Below the pieces are notes generated by a model that saw nothing but the letters and a program-made list of their open reading frames with translations, ran no database searches and was not told where the DNA came from. A stretch of DNA of 64,000 bases from JADKCL01 sp046329055 (GTDB lineage: Bacteria; Bacteroidota; Bacteroidia; J057; JADKCL01). Positions 1 to 8,434 of this stretch are shown here, piece after piece (the stretch's first letter is position 1; each line of letters opens with the position of its first letter). The DNA lies in contig JAXLVK010000008.1 of NCBI GenBank assembly GCA_046329055.1, positions 1-64,000 of the forward strand. Direction: 5' to 3'. A program made the position numbers and the translations under genes.

Positions 1-541
1 GGGTCAGGCTCAGCATGTATTTGCGGTCGGCCAAATGGATGCGGGTGTAATTGTCCATGGCTTCTGCGCAGAGGATGTCGCGGTAATAAACGCGCTGTAG
101 GACGTGTTTGTCTTTGATGAAGAAGGAGTCGTCTTGCTGCGCGGTTGCCTGTGGGCGTGGGGTCGCGCTGCGTTCATGCGAAAACAATGCAAGCTCGATG
201 GCTGGGCGCAAGTCCGCAGGTTGGAAGGGCTTGACGATGAATCCTGCGGGCTGCGTCAGCTTCACGCGTGCAATTGTCCGCGCGTCGGTGTTGGAGGTCA
301 GATACACGACGGGAACCTTGCTCGTGGCCAAGACCGCCGCCGCCAAATCCACGCCGTCGAGGGCCCCTGCAAGTTGAATGTCGAGCAGGATCAAATCTGG
401 GCGACGCAATTGCAGGTGCGCCAATGCAGCCTCCGCCTCATCAAAAATCGCCTGCACAATATATCCCTCCGATTCCAAGCAGGCGGCAAGGTGGTCGGCG
501 ATGAGCGCCTCGTCTTCCACGATCAGGATTTGCTTTTTCAT
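1..541 (-). CDS. LytTR-family response regulator (3' end outside window)
   Basis: This is the DNA-binding partner of the adjacent sensor kinase. I translated 180 residues before the window edge. An N-terminal receiver domain has the acidic pair E9-D10, the phospho-acceptor D54 (LLDIQ) and K104 (VKPF). After a short linker, a LytTR DNA-binding domain begins near residue 140 (DKHVLQRVYYRDILCAEAMD) and is cut by position 1. The start ATG overlaps the kinase stop as ATGA, so the two are translationally coupled. The regulated genes cannot be seen here. Confidence 0.93.
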   Translation of the reverse strand, partial: MKKQILIVEDEALIADHLAACLESEGYIVQAIFDEAEAALAHLQLRRPDLILLDIQLAGALDGVDLAAAVLATSKVPVVYLTSNTDARTIARVKLTQPAGFIVKPFQPADLRPAIELALFSHERSATPRPQATAQQDDSFFIKDKHVLQRVYYRDILCAEAMDNYTRIHLADRKYMLSLT

Positions 542-2484
542 CGGATTTGCCATTGAAGTGAGGTATGTGTGCCGTGAGCGGATTCGATGATGAGTTGAGC
601 TTTCATTTGCCGGGCGAGGCTGCGGATCATTTTGATGCCGAAATTTTCATTTCCACCCGTGCTGCCAACGCCGTCGTCCTGGACGTGGAGGATGCATTGC
701 CCGGCGGATTGACTCAGCGCGACATTGACGAAGCCTGCCTCGTGGTTGGTGGGGAAGGCGTGGCGGTACGCATTGGTAACCAGTTCACTCACAATCAATC
801 CCACCGAAATTGCGGTGCCCACGGGCATGGTGAATTCATCCAATTTCCAATCGAGGTGGATGCCCGTCTGCGTAGAATGCGTCTGTCGCAGGTTTTCCAA
901 GATGGCGGGCAGGTATTGCACGGTGCTCACCGCGTGGAGCTCGGGTTGTTGATAGAGCTGCTGATGCAGCACAGCAATCGCGTGGATGCGGTTGCGCAAC
1001 TCGGAGAGCAATTGTTCGGTGGGGGCGTGCTGCGTGCTGCGGGCCTGCAGGTCGATGATGCTGCTGATGAGCTGCAGATTGTTCTTGACGCGGTGGTGGA
1101 TTTCGCCCATCAGGACTTCTTTTTCTGCGAGCGCGGACTCGATGACTTGGTTTTTCCTGCGAATGCGGCGATTGGTGAAGAGGTAATAAAGGAGGAATCC
1201 CGCCACGAGGGTCAAGACCACGATCAGAAAAATCCGGATGCGACTTTGGGTGCGGGCGCGCAGTTCAGCCTCCCGGCGCAAGGCAGCTTCGCGCTCCTTT
1301 TCCAGATTGGATTGGGCGAGTTCCTTTTCCACCTTTTCCAGGTCATATTCGGCGCGGATATTGGCGAGGAGGGCTTGGGTCTCCTTGGCGCCGAGGCTGT
1401 CGCCGAGCAGTTCGGAGCGCTTGTGGTACTCCAACGCTTGCCGAAAATTGCCCATTTTTTCGTGGGCGGTGCTCAGGCATTCGCAGGCCGATTTCTCCAA
1501 TTCCTTGCCGCGCAATGACTCAGCTGCCGCGAGCGCCCTGCCGCAATGATTCACCGCGTCCGCATAATTCCCTTGGCGGATGCGCAGGTTGCCGAAATTG
1601 ATTTGGTAGCCCGCCAACCTAGCGGGAGCCTCTTGGATGAATCTGCTTTGCGAAACCGCCAAGTAGGCCGCCTCTGCCTCCGCGAATCGACCTTGCTGCA
1701 CCAAAACGCCTGCATGTGCGTATTCCCCCATCGCCACGCCTGTTTCGAATTGCCCTTTCCGGGACGCCTCCTTGACCAAGAGAAATGCGCTGTCCGCTTC
1801 CTCATACTCCTTGAGCGACATGAGCAGATGCCCATAGTTGTGGAGGGCCGTCACGTACTCCTTGGTCAGGTTGAGCGCCTGAAATCCCTGGCAAGCCTGC
1901 TCGTAATATTCCCGAGCCCGGTCAGGATAGCCTTGCGCCTTGTAAATGAAGGCCAATTTCCCGAAAACCGCCGAGATCCCCTTGCGTTGCCCGTTTTTTT
2001 CGAACACCTCCTTCGCCTCCATCAGCCATTTGAGGGCCTTCGAATATTCCCCCCGGTCGATGTGGTATTGCCCAAGGTTGTGGAGGACGGGACCGCGGAT
2101 TTGAGTTGTGGAGTCCTTCCGGGTACCCACCTCCAATTCGGTGAGAATCTTGAAGGAGGAGTCCGCATTGCCCCGGCTAGAATGCCAATTCGAGACATTG
2201 AGCTGGACACGGTACATGCCCTCGCGGTCGCCATTTGCCCCACACTTTCGCTCAAGTTCCTTCAGCATTTGCAACGAAGCGGCGGGATCTTGGGCTTCCA
2301 TCGCCTTGGCCTCTGCGATGAGGGAGTCTAGGTTGTTAAGTGTGGCGGCATGCAGGTTTCCCCATGAAAATGCCCATGCGCAAAATGCAATCCCCCAGAA
2401 ATACGGTGACCATCCACGCCACAGGCGTGAAATACCAACGCAAAAGCCGCATGCAAGGTCATACAGAGTGAATCCCTGAATCAT
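538..2484 (-). CDS. TPR-containing sensor histidine kinase (HisKA_2 type)
   Basis: Sensor kinase of 648 residues. A hydrophobic N-terminus is followed by tetratricopeptide-type repeats over about residues 60-370, then a coiled segment, one membrane helix near 415-437 and a HisKA_2 dimerisation/phosphoacceptor motif (EIHHRVKNNLQL, His463/464). A HATPase_c domain follows, with the N box at SELVTNAYRH and the G box at DDGVG. The TPR part should lie outside the cytoplasm and the kinase inside, with no separate ligand domain, as in many Bacteroidota kinases. It lies directly upstream of a LytTR response regulator and shares a 4-base ATGA overlap with it. The stimulus is unknown. The start was taken as the first ATG; a slightly later start would still leave a signal-like segment. 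Confidence 0.92.
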   Translation of the reverse strand: MIQGFTLYDLACGFCVGISRLWRGWSPYFWGIAFCAWAFSWGNLHAATLNNLDSLIAEAKAMEAQDPAASLQMLKELERKCGANGDREGMYRVQLNVSNWHSSRGNADSSFKILTELEVGTRKDSTTQIRGPVLHNLGQYHIDRGEYSKALKWLMEAKEVFEKNGQRKGISAVFGKLAFIYKAQGYPDRAREYYEQACQGFQALNLTKEYVTALHNYGHLLMSLKEYEEADSAFLLVKEASRKGQFETGVAMGEYAHAGVLVQQGRFAEAEAAYLAVSQSRFIQEAPARLAGYQINFGNLRIRQGNYADAVNHCGRALAAAESLRGKELEKSACECLSTAHEKMGNFRQALEYHKRSELLGDSLGAKETQALLANIRAEYDLEKVEKELAQSNLEKEREAALRREAELRARTQSRIRIFLIVVLTLVAGFLLYYLFTNRRIRRKNQVIESALAEKEVLMGEIHHRVKNNLQLISSIIDLQARSTQHAPTEQLLSELRNRIHAIAVLHQQLYQQPELHAVSTVQYLPAILENLRQTHSTQTGIHLDWKLDEFTMPVGTAISVGLIVSELVTNAYRHAFPTNHEAGFVNVALSQSAGQCILHVQDDGVGSTGGNENFGIKMIRSLARQMKAQLIIESAHGTHTSLQWQIR

Positions 2485-2553
2485 TCTCCTTTACTCCCAA
2501 ATCTTCCATTTCCCAAGTTGGTGCGGCCGAAGCGCGACCTTGCCGGCAAGCAC

Positions 2554-3726
2554 CTATCGTTGCACCACCACCTTGTGACAGGTCTGCCGATCACTCCCAA
2601 TGATCTGCAGGAGGTAGATGCCCGACGGGAACTTGCCCATATCCATTTCCGAAACTTCGCCTGCGGCCGTCCAAGTGGCAACCGCCTGCCCATGCAGGTC
2701 CATGAGTTGCAACCTCGCCTCAGGTCCCAGTCCGCTGACTTTCAGTTGATCATTGCCCCTGCCCAATACCACAGGATTCGGCGAAACGATGGGCGTGTGC
2801 TCTACGGGTGCCCCGTTGACGCTCGTTAGTGTCGCATTCGGATGCCGGAATCGGTAGAAAAACTTCCAAATCTCGATGCTCGCCTCAAAGTCCTGATTGG
2901 TCACGAGGCCCGGGATGAGGTAGGTCGCCCCCGGCCAAGTGTGGCTCCCGCCCTCGACCTTGAACAGGCCCACCTCCACGCCACTGTCGCAGCTCGGGTA
3001 CCATTGGGTGGTGACGGTGCTGAAATCCGTGAGGCTGATGTTGGCGAGGGTGTCGAGGGTTGCCGGGGCCGCGCATTGGTTGTGGCTCTTCCAGTACCCG
3101 ATCACGTCATCGATGCCCATGGAGCCCGATCCGCCGATGTATGGAACTGTCGCGTCGGCAGTGCCATGGATTTGCAAGACGGGCATTGGGCGGTTGCAGC
3201 TGCAATTCAGCTGTTGGATCAGGGTCATGCTGCCTGTCACAGAGGCGATTGCGGCGATCCTGTTTTCAAGGTCGCAGGCGAGACGGTAGCTCATGTAGCC
3301 GCCGTTGCTCATCCCGCAGCTATAGACCCGCGCCGGGTCGATGTTATATTGCCCGCTGATGACATCGATCAGGGTGGAAATGAAGCCGACATCGTCCACG
3401 CCGCTGTAATAGGGGAGGGTGAAGCCGCTGTTCCAGGCATTGTTCACGCCGTCGGGGTAGCAGAGGATGAATCCCGCAGTATCGGCGACGGCATTCATCT
3501 CGGAATAGAGCTCCTGCTGCTGCGCGTTGCTCGTGTAGCCGTGGAGGTTGAAGACCAGGGGGACGGGCGTGGCGCCGGTGTAGTTCGTCGGCAGATGCAG
3601 GCGGTAGCTCCTTGTCAGGCCCCCAAATACCAGGGTATGGACTGTGGTTTGAGCATGGCAAATGCTGGTAAACCACAGACTTCCAAGCAAAAGCAGCACA
3701 ACGGGATACCCGAAAAATCGTCTCAT
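2554..3726 (-). CDS. Secreted PHB-depolymerase-like esterase with T9SS sorting domain
   Basis: Alpha/beta hydrolase of the LpqC / poly(3-hydroxybutyrate) depolymerase group, 390 residues. A signal peptide (about 1-26) ends in CHAQ. The catalytic triad is visible: Ser140 in GMSNGG, Asp191 in HGTADATVPY and His262 in GGSHTWPG; the oxyanion segment is FNLHGYTS. The last 75 or so residues form a Por secretion C-terminal domain, starting at SPNP and ending in GIYLLQI...KVVVQR, so the enzyme is probably exported by the type IX system and may be surface-bound. The family also contains feruloyl and acetylxylan esterases, so the substrate is not fixed. It is followed by the divergent lipoprotein gene at 3794. 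Confidence 0.9.
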   Translation of the reverse strand: MRRFFGYPVVLLLLGSLWFTSICHAQTTVHTLVFGGLTRSYRLHLPTNYTGATPVPLVFNLHGYTSNAQQQELYSEMNAVADTAGFILCYPDGVNNAWNSGFTLPYYSGVDDVGFISTLIDVISGQYNIDPARVYSCGMSNGGYMSYRLACDLENRIAAIASVTGSMTLIQQLNCSCNRPMPVLQIHGTADATVPYIGGSGSMGIDDVIGYWKSHNQCAAPATLDTLANISLTDFSTVTTQWYPSCDSGVEVGLFKVEGGSHTWPGATYLIPGLVTNQDFEASIEIWKFFYRFRHPNATLTSVNGAPVEHTPIVSPNPVVLGRGNDQLKVSGLGPEARLQLMDLHGQAVATWTAAGEVSEMDMGKFPSGIYLLQIIGSDRQTCHKVVVQR

Positions 3727-3793
3727 GTTGAGGATCTAATTGCCATGAATTTAGCGATTTTGTGGATACCTTGCCGCCTCATTCCATTTGCTG

Positions 3794-4387
3794 ATGAAAT
3801 CTAACCGTTTGCTGTTGCCCCTGATTTGCCTGCTCTCGCTGCTTTGCTTGCTTCCGTCATGCAGCAACCCCTTTTCCCAACAGGCTGAGAATCTGGAAAT
3901 TGACAAGGATTTCAAGAAGATCACTTGGGAGGACGATTTTCTCATCATGGTTCCCAACTATGTGGATGCGGACCGGACCCTGAATGAGGAGGCCGATGTC
4001 GCCTTTTCAAATCTTCAGAAGGAGGTTTACATCATGGTGATCAGCGAGCCCAAGGATTTTCTGGACAGTGTCATGGTGAAAGGAGACTTGCACGAAAAGG
4101 GCGAAAGCCTGAGCGAGAGCGCCCTTTATGTCCATCTGACGAGCCTTCAAGCCACCTATGAGGTCCGGGATGTGGTGGAACCCAAGCCGTTGACCATCTC
4201 CGGATTGAATGCGCACGCTGCTGAGGCGGTTTCTACCATCGATCAGGTGCCGATTGCATATCATATCACGGTCGTTGAGGGCAAGGCAAAAATCTACACC
4301 ATCTGGTGCTGGACCTTGGAGAAATACCGGGATAAATACCGTCGGACCTTTGAGATGGTCGCCGGCTCATTCAAGTTGACGAAGTGA
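3794..4387 (+). CDS. Lipoprotein of unknown function
   Basis: Protein of about 197 residues. It starts with a basic and hydrophobic signal (MKSNRLLLPLICLLSLLCLLPSCS), with a lipobox ending at the cysteine, so it should be anchored in the envelope. The ATG at 3794 was chosen over an upstream TTG because the signal peptide begins there. The mature part is soluble and acidic, with no motif I recognise. Its stop lies 1 base before the end of a convergent gene at 4389, leaving no room for a separate terminator. It is transcribed away from the esterase at 3726. Confidence 0.8.
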   Translation: MKSNRLLLPLICLLSLLCLLPSCSNPFSQQAENLEIDKDFKKITWEDDFLIMVPNYVDADRTLNEEADVAFSNLQKEVYIMVISEPKDFLDSVMVKGDLHEKGESLSESALYVHLTSLQATYEVRDVVEPKPLTISGLNAHAAEAVSTIDQVPIAYHITVVEGKAKIYTIWCWTLEKYRDKYRRTFEMVAGSFKLTK

Positions 4388-4388
4388 T

Positions 4389-4856
4389 TCAGTCGTCGTC
4401 TTCCTCGTCACCGTCTTCGTCCTCTCCCTCGATCTCATCGGCGATGATGTTGCCGTTGGCATCGAATGTCAGTTCCTTCACCTTGCCTGCGTGACGGATC
4501 TCGGTTTGGTAGCCCGTGATGCCGATTGCCCGTTCCTGGGATTCAGCCTCGAGGATTTCCGCTGAGGGATGGGATTGCAGGACAGCAGCTGTGACGGATT
4601 CGGGCAAGTCGCTGACGGGGATTTGGCGCTCGGTCATGATCCACTTTCCTGAAACGTCGTAAATCACCGCGACTTCCAGTCCGTTTTCCTTCCATTCCGC
4701 CTCGAAGTGGCTGCCTTCCTTTTCCCAGCGTGCATTGGATGCTTTCGGGAAGCGGGCTTTCAGGTCATTTTCAGCATTTTGAGGAACACTGACCCGCTGG
4801 GAAAAACACATTGTGACCAAGAACAAGCCCGAAAATACAAGCACCAATCGTTTCAT
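4389..4856 (-). CDS. Secreted PepSY-like small protein with acidic tail
   Basis: Protein of 155 residues with a signal peptide (MKRLVLVFSGLFLVTMCFSQ). The mature part resembles the PepSY-like putative periplasmic family: an AENDLKARFP...WEKEG start, two similar alpha/beta halves and a second F-D-A-N-G-N strand pair near 130. Members are periplasmic and of unknown function. The C-terminus is a run of Asp and Glu (EDEDGDEEDDD), which could bind cations; that is inference. It converges tightly on the lipoprotein gene at 3794-4387. Confidence 0.75.
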   Translation of the reverse strand: MKRLVLVFSGLFLVTMCFSQRVSVPQNAENDLKARFPKASNARWEKEGSHFEAEWKENGLEVAVIYDVSGKWIMTERQIPVSDLPESVTAAVLQSHPSAEILEAESQERAIGITGYQTEIRHAGKVKELTFDANGNIIADEIEGEDEDGDEEDDD

Positions 4857-4968
4857 TGCTTTATCTACTTTTACCCGATCCGAACATGAATCCGCTGAAA
4901 ATCAGCCATTCATTGCCTGTAATTTAGGCATCCAGCGGCAGGATTCCAATGACTCGGAAAACCAATTG

Positions 4969-5472
4969 TCAGGACTGCTCGATGTCCTCCGCACCCGGCG
5001 CCGCACCAAACTCCAGGGTGCCGGAAATGAACCAGTTCCAGATCAAATCGAACTCATCCCCCCAATCCTCGCGGCGCAGGGTCAGGATTTGGTCCTCGAA
5101 ATGGAATTGAATCATGTCATTGGAGCGCGTAGGGTTGGCAAACTTCAATGGGAAGCTGCGCTTGGGGCTCTGGTGCAGGATGTCGTGGACGGAAATGATG
5201 GAGAAGCCGTCGTTCACGAAGAAGATCTCGGCGATGCTGCGGCGCATTTTCACCTGAGCGAACAGGTTGCCCAGCAGGATACAGATAACCAGTGCAGCGA
5301 TGGAGTAGATGACCATGTCGCGGTCCTTGTAGGTGCGGATCACCGCCCCGATCAAGACAATGAGCATCAGCACCATGTAGTACCGCCCGGCGTACTCCTG
5401 CGTGACCATGAAGGTGTTCTTGCTCCGGGGATAATGCTGACTCCGGAAACTCGTCATGCGGTTATTCCACAT
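4969..5472 (-). CDS. Small membrane protein, function unknown
   Basis: Protein of 167 residues with two adjacent transmembrane helices (about residues 30-46 YYMVLMLIVLIGAVI and 53-72 MVIYSIAALVICILLGNLF), followed by a soluble PH-like or YcxB-like C-terminal part (KMRRSIAEIFFVNDGFSIISV...). The start overlaps the end of fmt by 11 bases, so it is probably co-transcribed and coupled to it. No function can be given from the sequence. Confidence 0.8.
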   Translation of the reverse strand: MWNNRMTSFRSQHYPRSKNTFMVTQEYAGRYYMVLMLIVLIGAVIRTYKDRDMVIYSIAALVICILLGNLFAQVKMRRSIAEIFFVNDGFSIISVHDILHQSPKRSFPLKFANPTRSNDMIQFHFEDQILTLRREDWGDEFDLIWNWFISGTLEFGAAPGAEDIEQS

Positions 5473-6388
5473 GGCTCAGTTCCTCCCTGTGTCCGAGCAA
5501 GAATGCCGCGGTTTCCATCCGTTTTTTGCCTTCGAGTTGCAGGCTGTCGATGCGCAGGCAGCCATCGCCACAGCGCACCCAGAGTTCGCCTTGTGCATTG
5601 CGCAGCAGGGTGCCGGGATTCCCGTCGATTTCCTGCCCGCCTTCGCTCACCTTGAAAATCTTCAAGACCTTGCCACCCAGCGTCGTCCAGGCCGTGGGGT
5701 AGGGGCTGAGCCCCCGAACAAAGTTGTACACCTCGCGGGCGGGGCGGCTCCAATCGATCCGGCAGTCCTCTTTGAAGATTTTGGGCGCGGGATGCAGGAA
5801 CTCCTTTTCGTCCTGTGGCTGTGCCTTCACGGTGCCTGCATCAATCGCCTTCACCGTGTCCAAAACCAAGGTCGCACCGCGCTCCATCATCGCATCGTGG
5901 AGGTCGCCTGCCGTCCATTCGTGGGGGATGTCGATCTCGGTCTTGAGCAAGATGCCGCCCGTATCGATCTGCTGGTCAATGAAGAATGTGGTCGCGCCTG
6001 TCTTGGTTTCGCCATTGATGAGGGCCCAATTCAGGGGGGCAGCACCCCGGTAATCCGGGAGCAGTGCGGCGTGAAGGTTGAGTGTCCCGTGTTTCGGGAG
6101 CGACCAGACCACCTCGGGGAGCATCCGGAAGGCAACCACCACCGCGAGGTCGGGTTGCAGGCTGCGAAGCTCCTCCAAAAATGCAGGATCCCTCAATTTC
6201 TCGGGCTGCAAGACGTGCAATCCGCGTGAAACAGCGAATTCCTTGACTGGGGAGGCGGACAATTGCAGACCACGGCCGCTGGGTTTGTCAGGGGAGGTCA
6301 CCACGGCAACCACGTCATACCCGTGGTCCACAAGGACTCTCAAGGTCGGAATCGCGAAGTCGGGCGTACCCATGAATACAATGCGCAT
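5462..6388 (-). CDS. fmt: Methionyl-tRNA formyltransferase
   Basis: Transfers the formyl group from 10-formyl-tetrahydrofolate to methionyl-initiator tRNA in the cytoplasm. The 308-residue length is normal for the family. The N-terminal formyltransferase domain begins MRIVFMGTPDFA. The catalytic set is Asn104, His106 (NLHAALLPDYRGAAP) and Asp142 (QQIDTGG). The usual C-terminal tRNA-binding domain follows (VYNFVRGLSPYPTAW). Its last 11 bases overlap the following small membrane protein gene. Confidence 0.98.
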   Translation of the reverse strand: MRIVFMGTPDFAIPTLRVLVDHGYDVVAVVTSPDKPSGRGLQLSASPVKEFAVSRGLHVLQPEKLRDPAFLEELRSLQPDLAVVVAFRMLPEVVWSLPKHGTLNLHAALLPDYRGAAPLNWALINGETKTGATTFFIDQQIDTGGILLKTEIDIPHEWTAGDLHDAMMERGATLVLDTVKAIDAGTVKAQPQDEKEFLHPAPKIFKEDCRIDWSRPAREVYNFVRGLSPYPTAWTTLGGKVLKIFKVSEGGQEIDGNPGTLLRNAQGELWVRCGDGCLRIDSLQLEGKKRMETAAFLLGHREELSHVE

Positions 6389-6445
6389 GGCGGCAAATTA
6401 CGGACATGCCCACCAAAGGGGCAAGGTGCAGGAATGTCGATGTGC

Positions 6446-6961
6446 TTACTCAGGCTTGTGCCGGCCGGAGGTCCCCGCGATGATGCCTCCGATGATGAAG
6501 ATGACCCCCAGGATCAGCAAGGGCAGGAAGGCAATCGCCACGATCAATAGAATCAATCCCAATGCAGTACCAATCGTGAGGATCAGGCCCACAATCGCCG
6601 CTGCCCAAAGCAGGACGAACAGCGTGCCCAGCACGAGCAGCATCATCGGGATGGGTCGATTGGGCTGGGCAGGCCGCAGTTTGCCCTCCAGCATCCTGTC
6701 AAAGCTGCTTTCCTCCGTCCGATGAATGCGAGCAGGGGAATAGCCGCTTTGGATTTCAGGCGCATTTTCCGCCTTTTTGAGCCGAATGGGAGCTTGGTAC
6801 TGCTTGGATTCGCCCTGTCTAGGTTCCTCGATGCTGGACTGCCCCTGCGCAGGTTCGCTGGGACGTTGCGCTTGGCTCAGCATAGGGAAAGCGGTCGCAA
6901 CCATCATCAGCAGGACGATGAGGAAACCAGATTTGCTAGATGAAAGGAGAGGGGATTTCAT
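6446..6961 (-). CDS. Small envelope protein with C-terminal membrane hairpin
   Basis: About 171 residues. An N-terminal signal or anchor (SGFLIVLLMMVATAFPMLSQAQ) precedes a proline- and charge-rich middle and two closely spaced hydrophobic helices near the C-terminus (MLLVLGTLFVLLWAAAIVG and LGLILLIVAIAFLPLLILG). It ends in GRHKPE. The ATG at 6961 was chosen because the signal starts there. No family is recognised. It lies 57 bases upstream of fmt on the same strand, so co-transcription is possible. Confidence 0.72.
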   Translation of the reverse strand: MKSPLLSSSKSGFLIVLLMMVATAFPMLSQAQRPSEPAQGQSSIEEPRQGESKQYQAPIRLKKAENAPEIQSGYSPARIHRTEESSFDRMLEGKLRPAQPNRPIPMMLLVLGTLFVLLWAAAIVGLILTIGTALGLILLIVAIAFLPLLILGVIFIIGGIIAGTSGRHKPE

Positions 6962-7012
6962 GTGATCAGCGCTCGGAACTCGATCCACTTTTTAAGTGGT
7001 CAGGGCCTCAAA

Positions 7013-8386
7013 TTAGTCAAAATCAGGATAAAGCAGGTATTTCTTCCGCTTGACCTTGAACCTGTTCAGGCCGTCCTGCCAGGTTTGGTAGATGTCCTCG
7101 GGCTTCATGCGCTTCTTGAGTTGCGTCTTGAGGGTGGCATTGCCGATGAGGATGTTGAAGCTGGGCTGGTAGAGGATGGCGGACATGCCCACGTTCTGGG
7201 CCTCCTCTTCCATGTTCAGCAGCAATTCCAATCCAGCGAGGAACAGCTCCTTGCCCTCGACGCGGTTGAGGAAATGGATGCCGTAGCAGGTTTGGTCTTG
7301 GTAATCAGGCGTGACCGATTTTCCGGGGGTGGACACGGGGGTGAATTTGATGTACTCCGCCTTGAGGCCATGGAGTTCCATTTGCCCGGGAACCGCCAAT
7401 CCCATGACGGAGTCCCGCATCAATGCCTGCTGATAACCCTTGTGCCAAGGCGCGCCGAGTAGCTCAAATGGCGTCGGGGTACCGCGACCCACACTGACCT
7501 TCATCCCCTCAAACCAGCACAGCATTGGGTAGAGGAAGGCGCTGTATTCGGTGGAGAGATTGGGAGATGGGGCCATCCAAGGCAGCCCTGTTTCGGCCCA
7601 GCGCATGTTGTGGGTATAGTCGCGGCAGCGGATCACATCCACCACGCAACGCTTGCCGCCCGCGAGCCACCCCTCGCCCGTGACCATCATGGCGTATTCG
7701 CCCACGGTCATGCCATGCGCGACCGGGACCGTGTGCATGCCCACGAAGGACTTCTGAGCCGGCTCCAGCACAGGACCCTCGACGTACCAGCCATTCGGAT
7801 TGGGGCGGTCCAGCACCACGAAGGGCACACCTTGCTCAGCGCAGGCTTCCATCACATAACTCATCGTTGAGATATATGTGTAGAACCGCGCACCCACATC
7901 CTGGATGTCGAAGATGACCATGTCCAATCCCTTGATGTGCTCAGGCTTGGGCTTCTTGGTCGTGCCGAAGAGGGAGACAATCGGAATTTTGGTCTTGGCG
8001 TCCACGCTACTCGCAACATGCGCCCCGGCATCCTGATCTCCACGGAATCCATGTTCAGGCGCGAAAACGCGGAGGATCTGAATCCCCAGGTTGTGGAGGG
8101 TGTCCACGAGGTGGGTGCCTTCAGGGTGCAGGCTGTCGGCGAATACCCGGCTCGTATTGTTGGCGACGATGGCGATGCGCTTGCCCTTGAGGAGGTTCAT
8201 CCGCTCGGTGAGCAAGACCTCCGCGCCTGTGCGAACCCGCGCCTCAGCACCCGTGGTGATGAGCGTGTCCACGCGGGGATTGTTGGCGGTGCCTTCTGTC
8301 TTGGGGCGACAAGCTGTGAAACTGATGGCCGCAGCCAAGAGCAGTGAATTCCAAATCATTGATTTCAGACGATGCTTGCGGGACAT
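7013..8386 (-). CDS. DUF1343 lipoprotein, NamZ-type exo-beta-N-acetylmuramidase family
   Basis: Protein of 457 residues with a lipoprotein signal (SLLLAAAISFTACRPK). It shows the conserved DUF1343 pattern: GKRIAIVANNTSRV, APEHGFRGDQDAGAHV, KIPIVSLFG, FDIQDVGARFYTYISTMSYVMEA and the late GLPWMAPSPNLSTEYSAFLYPM block. Members related to Bacillus NamZ remove terminal N-acetylmuramic acid from peptidoglycan fragments, so a role in cell-wall recycling or degradation is likely here, at the outer membrane. The family assignment is strong; the exact substrate is inferred. Confidence 0.9.
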   Translation of the reverse strand: MSRKHRLKSMIWNSLLLAAAISFTACRPKTEGTANNPRVDTLITTGAEARVRTGAEVLLTERMNLLKGKRIAIVANNTSRVFADSLHPEGTHLVDTLHNLGIQILRVFAPEHGFRGDQDAGAHVASSVDAKTKIPIVSLFGTTKKPKPEHIKGLDMVIFDIQDVGARFYTYISTMSYVMEACAEQGVPFVVLDRPNPNGWYVEGPVLEPAQKSFVGMHTVPVAHGMTVGEYAMMVTGEGWLAGGKRCVVDVIRCRDYTHNMRWAETGLPWMAPSPNLSTEYSAFLYPMLCWFEGMKVSVGRGTPTPFELLGAPWHKGYQQALMRDSVMGLAVPGQMELHGLKAEYIKFTPVSTPGKSVTPDYQDQTCYGIHFLNRVEGKELFLAGLELLLNMEEEAQNVGMSAILYQPSFNILIGNATLKTQLKKRMKPEDIYQTWQDGLNRFKVKRKKYLLYPDFD

Positions 8387-8434
8387 GCCGCGAATATACT
8401 GATTCTGCGGCGGTCACAAGAACCGTGCCGTATG